A stretch of DNA of 64,000 nucleotides. It comes from Prevotella sp. Lineage in GTDB: Bacteria > Bacteroidota > Bacteroidia > Bacteroidales > Bacteroidaceae. Where the stretch lies: positions 62,001 to 126,000 of the forward strand of contig JAFYZT010000027.1 of assembly GCA_017548605.1 (NCBI GenBank), written 5' to 3'. The position numbers and the translations under genes were made by a program. The notes beneath the pieces were generated by a model, which saw only the letters and a program-made list of their open reading frames with translations, made no database searches and was not told the origin of the DNA. This document shows positions 30,517 to 39,400 of this stretch, one piece after another; the first letter of the stretch is position 1, and each line of letters starts with the position of its first letter.

Positions 30517-31065
30517 CTAACAAAGAGTCCAGGTGATGCCCTGAGCCTTGCCGGCAGTGAAGGAGCCGAGGTCGGCATTTTCCCTGAGCACATTGGTCAC
30601 GAACAATGGATAATTGTTGACGATATGGGAGATGGACAGCATGTCACCCACAAGTAGTTTGCTGTTCTCCGCTTCAATAACACGGAAATGCCCATCACCG
30701 AGATATTCCATACATACATGACGATTAGGGAGATAAGTGATGAGCACTTGTTGTCCAACAGACAGGTCGGCCATGCGCAATTCGCCATCGATAGTGTCGA
30801 ATGAAGAGTTGCTGCCCGTGTCGAGTTGTGAGAGTGTGTCCCAGTCGCCATAGCCCAAGTAGCGAGCCACCACATCGAGGGTGGAGATACGTGGGGAACG
30901 TTCATCATCGATGCTGCCCAAGAGTCTTTTGAGTGTGTTCACTCCGATATGTTCACCCGTTTGCGATTCGATGTCGAGCGCGAGACATTGTATGTCATAA
31001 GGTGTTCGCACGTCGTGACCGCATTTTTGTTGAAGTAGTTGAATGATTTTCTTAGAAAATATCAT
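30517..31065 (-). CDS. Protein of unknown function with putative N-terminal helix-turn-helix
   Basis: I do not recognise a named family. The 182-residue protein has an N-terminal helical part (FSKKIIQLLQQKCGHDVRTP, then TLKRLLGSIDDERSPRISTL and DVVARYLGYGDWDTLSQL) reminiscent of a degenerate XRE-like DNA-binding domain. A beta-rich C-terminal part follows (VGQQVLITYLPNRHVCMEYL, FRVIEAENSKLLVGDMLSIS). It lies 160 bp upstream of the Ser/Thr kinase in the same direction and has its own promoter (31113-31144). A regulatory link to the kinase is possible but only from context. Confidence 0.6.
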   Translation of the reverse strand: MIFSKKIIQLLQQKCGHDVRTPYDIQCLALDIESQTGEHIGVNTLKRLLGSIDDERSPRISTLDVVARYLGYGDWDTLSQLDTGSNSSFDTIDGELRMADLSVGQQVLITYLPNRHVCMEYLGDGHFRVIEAENSKLLVGDMLSISHIVNNYPLFVTNVLRENADLGSFTAGKAQGITWTLC

Positions 31066-31112
31066 GATAGTTCATTTTTTCCATATTTGGCACGTGGATA
31101 TCCACTATTCTG

Positions 31113-31144
31113 CAAAAGTAATGGAAAAAAGTGACTTATTCGAA
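31113..31144 (-). promoter_or_regulatory. Putative promoter of the 182-residue gene
   Basis: Minus strand TTCG (near 31144-31141), 20 bp, TACTTTTG (31120-31113). Directly downstream is the palindrome TGGATATCCA (31095-31104), a possible operator. Confidence 0.5.
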
Positions 31145-31171
31145 GTTTAGGGATATAATTTGTGTTTTGCG

Positions 31172-31747
31172 CTAATTGTATGACCGACAAACGGTGCAGA
31201 CGAAGTGAGGATAGACGGTTGTGTGGAAATGGTACTTGCCATTTCTGACTAAAGGAGAATTCAGCACTTCACGCATGTCAGAAGAAATACCCTCACTCGT
31301 CATTTTCAAAAAGCTTTCTTTCATGGTCCACAAGCGGAGGAAGGCAATGCACGGGTCGGGTGAAGAGGCTATCTGCTGCTGTTCTTCTTTATTCATAACG
31401 GCACTGACGAGTTCCTCATCGTAGCTGTCAAGACTCTCCACATCGATGCCCACGGGCGAGGAATCGACGATGCACGCCACCGCCTCACGACAATGGCTCA
31501 TATTGAAAAAGATATGTGGGTAGTCGGTAAGCAAGGGCTTGCCATGGCTGTCATAGTCGAACACCGGGGGGTCGGTGATGCCATACTCCACACTCAGTGC
31601 CCGCTGCAACAACCGGTAGGCACCCAACGAGAGTTGTTGGTCACGTTCCTGCCTGTAGCGGAGGGCATGGTCACGGCGTTGTTGGCTGACCGTGGCGAGT
31701 GCCTCATTGAGGTCAAAATCTTCTATTTGTTGGTCTATGTAAATCAC
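31172..31747 (-). CDS. 4'-phosphopantetheinyl transferase (Sfp-type)
   Basis: The 191-residue enzyme transfers 4'-phosphopantetheine from CoA to the conserved Ser of carrier proteins. Family motifs: KPLLTDYPHIFFNMSHCREA (residues ~70-89), the Mg2+-binding PVGIDVESL (~98-106) and RLWTMKESFLKMTSEGI (~138-154). Length is somewhat short for Sfp but usual for Bacteroidetes members. It overlaps the MATE gene by 4 bp and is the last gene of the NRPS locus. The obvious targets are the two PCP domains of the synthetase. Confidence 0.93.
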   Translation of the reverse strand: MIYIDQQIEDFDLNEALATVSQQRRDHALRYRQERDQQLSLGAYRLLQRALSVEYGITDPPVFDYDSHGKPLLTDYPHIFFNMSHCREAVACIVDSSPVGIDVESLDSYDEELVSAVMNKEEQQQIASSPDPCIAFLRLWTMKESFLKMTSEGISSDMREVLNSPLVRNGKYHFHTTVYPHFVCTVCRSYN

Positions 31748-33075
31748 AACTTAGATTTCTGCAGTTCGAAAGTCACATGGCTGGAACGGTGGAGAATGAA
31801 GATGGCTATCACCTCAATGAGATAGGCGATGAGGTAACTGTACCAAAGATACTGCGGCATCCACCGTGCCATGACCCACAGCACCGGGATGACGGTGAGC
31901 GACAGAGCAAAGGAGATGAACAGCGCCATGTGGTGATGATGATAGAGCTTATAGACAATCATCAACACATAGATATAGCAGAACGGGATAAAACTGAGGG
32001 CAAAGATACGCAAGGCATGGTTTCCTTCACTGATAAATGCCTGGTCGGAGGCACCAAACAACTGCACGATAGCCGTAGGCCATATCCACACGAAGAGACA
32101 GAGGGCAACCATGGCCACGGTGATGAACCGAAAGGCTTTTCGAAGTACCAGGCGCAATCCTTCACCATTACCTTTTCCCACCTGAATAGCCCCCAGCGAC
32201 TGTAATGTCTGGCAGGTACCCGAGAGGAAAAGGTTATATACCTGCAAAAGGTTCATACATACGGCAAAAGCAAAGATACCCGCTCGTCCCAGAGTTCCCA
32301 ACACGATGGTATTGGCGGAGAGCATCAACAACGTCAGGCTGATGGACGCTATGGCCAGTGGAGCCCCCTGAGAGAGAATTCTTTTCCACGATGACAACAA
32401 TCCCCGAGTAGAGAAATCAAGCGACAGACGGGAGGGCGTCTTCGGTTTCCACCAATGGCTGAGAAGGATGGCGATGCCAACGATATGTCCCACGACGGTG
32501 GCCGCCGACGAACCGGCTATTCCCCATCCGAACCACTGTATGAAGACAATGTCGAGACAGAGATTCACCGCATTGTCGATGATGACGGCCAGCGAAACCA
32601 GTTTCGGACTGCCATCCACGCCCACCATCGTCGATAAGCCCCACATGAGGATAAATGCCATATTACCCAGCAAGAGAATCTGCATATATTCCGAAGCCAA
32701 CGGCAGTATCTCCTCGTTATTGCACAGCAAACGTGCCGTCGCGCTCGGGAAAAGGATGCCCCCGAACACCGCCAGCAGCAATCCCAACCCCATACTGAGC
32801 ATGAAAGCGCGCGTGAAAAGTCGTTTGGCCTCACCGATATCGTTCTTTCCCTGCGCATAAGCCACAAGCATACCTGCTCCCGCATTGATGAGCAGTTGCA
32901 GGGTATAGATGAACTGGTTCACGGGCTTCGACAGGTTGATAGCACTCACTCCGTCGGCACTGATGAGATTGCCCACGATAATGCCATCAACCACATTTCC
33001 CAAACAACCCGAGAGGGCTACGAGGATATAAGCCCACAGGTAGTTATAGAACTGTTTGTTGAGATTCTGTTCCAT
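31744..33075 (-). CDS. MATE-family multidrug/metabolite efflux transporter
   Basis: The 443-residue membrane protein has about 12 hydrophobic segments in two similar halves. Typical MATE elements near the N-terminus include ALSGCLGNVVDGIIVGNLIS and a repeated QLLINAGAGMLVAYAQGK. The second half begins near SQGAPLAIASISLTLLMLSA. It uses H+ or Na+ gradients to export small molecules. It lies between the NRPS (345 bp upstream) and the phosphopantetheinyl transferase (4 bp overlap), so exporting the peptide product is a reasonable inference. Such transporters are otherwise common and the link is not proven. Confidence 0.9.
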   Translation of the reverse strand: MEQNLNKQFYNYLWAYILVALSGCLGNVVDGIIVGNLISADGVSAINLSKPVNQFIYTLQLLINAGAGMLVAYAQGKNDIGEAKRLFTRAFMLSMGLGLLLAVFGGILFPSATARLLCNNEEILPLASEYMQILLLGNMAFILMWGLSTMVGVDGSPKLVSLAVIIDNAVNLCLDIVFIQWFGWGIAGSSAATVVGHIVGIAILLSHWWKPKTPSRLSLDFSTRGLLSSWKRILSQGAPLAIASISLTLLMLSANTIVLGTLGRAGIFAFAVCMNLLQVYNLFLSGTCQTLQSLGAIQVGKGNGEGLRLVLRKAFRFITVAMVALCLFVWIWPTAIVQLFGASDQAFISEGNHALRIFALSFIPFCYIYVLMIVYKLYHHHHMALFISFALSLTVIPVLWVMARWMPQYLWYSYLIAYLIEVIAIFILHRSSHVTFELQKSKL

Positions 33076-33120
33076 TCGCTCTTCTCTTTTGTAGTTAAGG
33101 GGTTAAGAAGGGAGTTAAAG

Positions 33121-33197
33121 TGGAAGTTAATTCGCTTCGCTCATGGGAGTTTCTTTAATCGGGAGTTAAAATGGAAGTTAATTCGCTTCGCTCATGG
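33121..33197. repeat. 26 bp direct repeat in the NRPS-MATE spacer
   Basis: TGGAAGTTAATTCGCTTCGC followed by TCATGG occurs exactly at 33121-33146 and 33172-33197, embedded in GGAGTTAAA-type repeats. Confidence 0.85.
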
Positions 33198-33286
33198 AAG
33201 TTAAAGTGGAAGTTAAAATGGACATAACTCCGCCTACAACTTTTACCTTTTTACTCTTTTACCTTTTTACTCTTCCCTTCTATTCA

Positions 33287-33316
33287 TCTCCCCTCCCTTG
33301 GGAGGGTCAGGGTGGG
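33287..33316. repeat. C-rich dispersed palindromic element downstream of the NRPS gene
   Basis: CCCCTCCCTTGGGAGGG followed by TCAGGGTGGG. Inverted relative to the copies at 17190 and 28097. Located 105 bp after the NRPS stop on the minus strand. Confidence 0.75.
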
Positions 33317-33420
33317 TATTTTAACTTTCAAGACTATTGTCCTGCACGAAGTGCTTAACTTCCTTTTTTACTTCCTTTTATAACTTCCTTTTCTTCCTTT
33401 TTTACTTCCAAATACTCATA

Positions 33421-36400
33421 TCATTCAAAGAATCCGAAGCCACCGATGGCTGTGAGCATGCGCTCCACATAATCCCACGAGGTGGGCGACCAAGCGAATC
33501 CCAAACGATAGAGAACCTGTGTGGTATAATCGTTGTCGCGGGTCACGTCGGTCGTTTTCTGGCCATGGGCCATGTCCTTGTAGGCGAGCAAAGCAGCCAT
33601 CTGCTTGGCCTTCTGCGGGTCTTGTCCGGCCTCGTCCATTGCCTCTTGGAACTCCTCCTGCTCCACGAAGCGGATTCCACCCGTTACGGCGGTAAGGCCC
33701 GAGAGCACGTCGCCGAGGAACTGTCCATGGATATTGTAGGGATGGAACACGGTACACTCCTTCGGGGTAGTGGTCAACAGCACTATGGCATGGGCCACCT
33801 CGTTGATGGGCGAGAACTCTACTCGTTTGTTACGCATGGCATGCGGACAGCAGCCAAGCATGTTATAGATGCGGATGCGACCCATGAACGAATTGGTACT
33901 GAAGTTGGCCTGGAACTCACCATCGGTACTGCGGGCAGCGAGGTTGCCCACACGCATGATTTTCGCATTGAGGCCGTGTAAAGCAACGGCATCAAGGATG
34001 AGGCGCTCAGCCATATACTTCGAATAGATGTACTGGTTACCCAGATACTGTCCCATGTAAAGGCGCTGCTCAGTATAGATGTCATCCTTTATCTCACCAG
34101 CCCATATACCACGGGTACTGGCCGTAGAGATGTGAATGAGTTTAGCACCAGTCATTATGCAGAAATCTGCACAACGACGCGCACCACCAATGTTCACGTC
34201 CTCAATCTCCGTGCCTTCGGAGAAATGTTTCACGACAGCAGCGCAGTTATACACCGTGTCGATTTTCTTATCAGACATCAGAGCTACGAGGTCGTCGGTG
34301 ACATCACCCACCACCACATGCAGGCGTGTCCCAAACAGGCTCTTAAACGAATCGTCGAAATAATAGAAGAGAAGCGTACGCAGTCGGTTCTCCGCTTTCT
34401 CACAACTCTTTCCTCTCACCAGACAGTATATCTCCTGTGCATCGGAGTCGATGAGTTCACGCAGAATATGTATTCCCAGATAACCTGTGGAACCTGTTAT
34501 CAACACGTTGCCCAACTGTTGGCGCTCACCTGCACGGAAGAAGCCCAATGTGTTGCGCTGCAACAGATTATTGATGGCAGTGTAGTCGAAGTCGGCAACG
34601 GGATCGGGTTCACCTGACGAAGAACCGTCGGAAACGGTGGTTCCTGTGATGAGTGCCGCCAGTTTTCGTGGTGTCGGATTGGCAAAGACCTCACCATACG
34701 ACACATGGAGTCCGGCCTTGTCGGCCTCGATGATGACGCGTGTGACGACAAGCGAAGTTCCACCGAGTTCAAAGAAGTTGTCGGTAGCACCCACGCGGTC
34801 CATCTGCAGGATATTGGCAAAGATATCGCAGAAAGCACGTTCCGTGTCGTTGAGAGGAGCCTCGTAGTCACCACTGATGGCCAGCTGGGGTTCCGGCAGG
34901 GCCTTGAGGTCGGTCTTACCGTTGGGTGTCATCGGCATCTTCTCCAATTGCAGATAAGCCGTCGGCACCATGTACTGCGTGAGGCTCTTGCTTATCTCGG
35001 TCTTCATCTGAGTGATGTCGATGGGACGGTCAGCGGTGAAGTAGGCGCAGAGGTGTTCCTTTCCAGAGAGTTGACGAATCATGATGACCACGTTCTTCAC
35101 GCCCTCGACGCGGGCAATGACATTCTCCACCTCGCCAAGTTCAATGCGCAAGCCGCGCAGTTTGATTTGGTGGTCTTTGCGCCCAAGAATAAACACATCG
35201 CCATCAGACGCCCACTTGGCATAGTCGCCCGACTTGTAGACGCGTGTTCCGTGATAGTCGATGAAGCGCTCCCGGGTCATATCGTCCAAGTTGTTATAGC
35301 CCTGGCCAACACCCCGTCCGCCGATATACAACTCACCCACAACGCCCACGGGTAATTCATTGCCGTCGCTGTCAACGACAAACTCCTTGACATTGAGTTG
35401 AGGACGACCTACGGTGACACGATCGGCATGGGTCAATTCCTGGATATTCGATGACACGGTGGTTTCTGTTGGTCCATAAGTATTCAGGATGCGCGAAGGA
35501 GTACGCTGCTGCATCTGGTGAAGCAGACTCTCGGGCAGTTTCTCACCACCGAAACGGATGACAGGCACAGTACGGATGGCCTCCACGAATTCATCACTAT
35601 AAATCCATGTCTGCCACTGCGAAGGTGTTGCCGACACGTAACCAATATGGTGCTTGTGGATGAGTTCTGCCATATCAAGCGGGTTCTTGGTCTGTTCCTC
35701 ATTGGCCAACACCAGGGTGAGTCCATTGAACAGCGAGATAGCTATTTCGTGGAGCGAGGCGTCAAACGAGATGGTGGTAACACCCAGGATGCTCTCGGCA
35801 GCATTCGCCACAGCATAGGCCTCAACATTGGCTGGCAACGCCGTTGAGTAGTTACACATACCCTCATGACGCAGCATCACACCTTTAGGCCGACCTGTGG
35901 AACCACTGGTATAGATAAGATATGACAAATCATCGGGGGTAAGATTCACCTTCGGCTGCGTTATATCTTCATTCTTAAGCAGTTCTTCAGCCACCTCGGA
36001 GGTAATAATCAGTTTGGCACCACTATCCTCCAGAATCAATTTCACACGGTCGGCGGGATATTCGGGATCGCAAGGGATATAGGCAGCCCCTGCCTTCTGA
36101 ACGCCAAACATGGAGAGGATGAGCCGGCTTGTACGCGGCAACAGAAGGGCCACACGGTCGCCCTCACGAACGCCACGTTCCCTGAGAGCGTTGGCGATGC
36201 GGTTGGTAGCCTGGTCGAACTCGCGATAGGTAAACTGGGCATCGCAAGCGATGAGTGCCATACGGTCGGGCTGCGTCTGCGCATGATGAACGATACTCTC
36301 GTAGAACAGTTTGAAAGGAGCTTCACCTGTGCCGACCTGACGGATATGGCTCAACTGCTCTTCCTGAGCGGCACTGACAATAGACAACTGGCGCAATTTG

Positions 36401-39400
36401 CCATTCGGCTGGGCCATGATATGCTCCACTGTGGCGGCGATGCTCTCGGCGAGACCTTGCGCGGTTTCAGCGGTGTAAACAGCATCATCGTATTGTACCA
36501 AAATGCCACGCGACTCTATCTTGATATTGATTTTGAATTTGGGCACATTGAGTTCGAGCAATTCCTGACCAACGGGTTTGCCACCAACGGTGTATTCAGA
36601 CAACACACCCACTTGATAAGCGTAAGAGATGGCGGGATGGAAGCCGTAGTCGGCAGCGATACGTGCGAAGGGATAATTCTCGTGACGCAGTGTCTCGTCG
36701 AAGGTGTCGCTGACCTGGTGCAGGTAGTCGGCCACCGTCACATCGTCGATTTTAAGACCGAGGGCAAGGGTGTTGACGAACATTCCCACGGTATCGGCAA
36801 TCTGTAGGTTTGAGCGTCCGCTGCTGATGGTACTGATGTACACCTCACGATTGTTGGTGTAGCGAGAGATGACGTAACTGGCAGCGGCGAGGAACAGATG
36901 TGCCGGTGTTATCTCTTGCTGACGACAGAAAGCGGCAGCTTTGTCGTGATCCGTCGGACAGACAGCCTCGCCGATAAAGCCCTGTTCCTCCGTCTTGGGT
37001 AGGTCGGCAGGAATCTCACTCGCCCCTTCACAGGTCTGCAATTTCTCAGCAAAGAACTGCTGGGCATTGCAGAATTCCTCGGTAGTTTCCGCCTTCTGTT
37101 GATCTGCCACGAAATCGAGGTAATTGTATGTTTCCTTTTCTATGGTCTTTCCTTCCAACAACGAACATATCTGTCGGATGAACAAGTCGGCCGAACCGCC
37201 ATCGAACACCAGATGGTGAATATCCATCAACAGGTGAACCGCCGTTTCCGTTTTCACCACCTCAAATCGGTAAAGCGGTGCTTTCTGCAGGTTGAAGGGT
37301 TGTACAAACTCGTTCTTATATGTTTGCAGCTGTTCATCGGTCATCTCGCTGACCGCCCCACCCCGTTCTTCCTTGAAGGATAATGTGATGGCATCTTTGG
37401 TTGTCTGTACGATGGTGTCGCCCTCGGTAATGAAATGTATGCTCAGCTCCGGATGGCTTTTCACCACATTCTCCACAGCCGCTGCCAACTGCCAAGCGTC
37501 AGTACCTTGGGGGAAGGTGAGCAGATATGGAATATTATAAACTGTTGAAGTAGGATTTCTGAGACAGTCGAAATAGACACCCGTCTGAGCATACGACAAG
37601 GGAACGCTCGTTCTGCTTTCCTTTTCCTCTTGCTGTTGTTTCCCTGCCGATGAGCCAGTACCATCATTGGCAAGCATCTTTCTGATTATCTCATTTTCAA
37701 TGCTCTGCAATGTTCCACTCTTGACAAGTGACTTGGCATCGAGCGCCACATCATAGCGTTTGTTGATTAGAACAGCCAGTCGGATAGCAGAAATAGAGGT
37801 AAGCCCGGCATATCCCAATACTGTAGTAATGCCAAAATCGCTGTTGTTGACAATGCCAGCCACCAATTCGTGCAGTTCCTTCTCAAGCACATTCATGGGA
37901 ACATTTGTCTCTACGGGAGCCGCCGCTTTCTTCTCGGGCTTGGGCAATGCGCGTTTGTTCACCTTCTGGTTTTGGTTCAGCGGAATCGCCTCAATCTGCA
38001 TAGTTACAGCCGGCACCATGTAAGGCGGTTTCTGTTCGAGGATGAAATTGTTCAAAGCCTCAATATCTATCTGCTTGTCGCTCACAATATAGGCGGCGAT
38101 GAACTTGCCACCACCAGCGTTCTTTCCTTCATCGACATCGAAAGCCTGCACCGTAGCATCTTTAATGCCCGGGAACTCACGTATCACGGCCTCCACCTCC
38201 TTCAATTCGATGCGGAAACCACGAATCTTCACCTGCCCATCGCGTCGTCCCACGAACTGAATATTCCCGTCGGGCAGGAAACGGACAATGTCGCCGGTGC
38301 GGTAAACACGCACGTATTTATCAGCATTGACATCCTCAATACCAAGGAAAGGATTTTTAATATAAGCCTCATTGGTCTTTTCCGGTCTGTTCAGATAGCC
38401 CCTACTCACCTGCGGTCCTGCTACCCATAATTCACCGGCAGCACCCACAGGCTGGCGATTTCCTAACTTGTCAACCACATATAGACGCATATTGTCGAGA
38501 GCCTTACCGATGGGTATGTCCTTCATCTTCTTCTCCACGCAGTAGGTGGTGGTGAAGATGGTACACTCTGTGGGACCATAAACATTGTAGAACTTATAAC
38601 CCTTAGGCGGTGTGAGCGAAGCCAGTTTCTCTCCACCCGTGGAGAGGTATTTCAGCGAGTGATTCTCGATGGTTGTCGCGAACTGATAACCCACCTGGGT
38701 TGTCATGAAGGAGTGGGTAATACCATTCTCTTCGAAATACTCGTTCAGTGCTATAAGGTCAAGACGTATCTCCTCGGGAATAATATATACTGTTGCACCA
38801 CATGTCAATGCAGGATACATGTCCATCATACACGCATCGAAGCCATAACTGGCGTAGGCGGCCACATGATGTTCAGGGTGCAGGTCATAGAAACGCTGAT
38901 ACCAGTTGCAGAAAGCGACGAGGTTACCATGAGTGAGCTGGCATCCCTTGGGAATACCTGTGGAGCCCGATGTATAAAGGAGGATGAATAAGGCATCGGG
39001 AGAAATGGAAGAATGAAGATTGGGAATAGAAAATTTGCCGCTTACTTTTCCATCCTCTATCATTATCTCACCGTTCTCAATCAACACCTCCTCGCCCTTG
39101 TATTCGTCAACGATGGAACGCAGTTCCTCGTCGGCTATCAGCAACTTGGCATTGGCATCCTGCATCATGAAGTTCAGGCGTTCTTTGGGATAACTGGGGT
39201 CGAGAGGTTGGTAAGCACATCCTGCTTTCAGTATACCGAGTGAAGCGATAGCCATCCATTCGCATCTTGGAATGAGCACCGACACGACATCGCCTTCACC
39301 CAAGCCCTTTGCGTTGATATAGCTGGCGATACGATTGCTGATCTCATCCACTTCAGCATAAGTGTATTTCTTATCTTTATAGACAACAGCGACATTATCG

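Larger units (their letters stand above)
33076..33420. other. Spacer between the NRPS and the MATE gene: repeats, no gene
   Basis: Contains the exact 26 bp direct repeat TGGAAGTTAATTCGCTTCGC plus TCATGG (33121-33146 and 33172-33197), CTTTTTACTCTTTTACC low-complexity tracts and a C-rich palindromic element (33287-33316, CCCTCCCTTGGGAGGG core). I saw no TAnnTTTG promoter on the minus strand here, so MATE and the transferase may be read through from the NRPS. The C-rich hairpin could attenuate that. Confidence 0.65.

Noticed and set aside
32896-33204. Plus-strand frame encoding a repeated RELKWKLIRFAHGS peptide
   Set aside because: The peptide repeat is only the translation of the 26 bp direct repeat, and the rest of the frame is antisense to the MATE gene.
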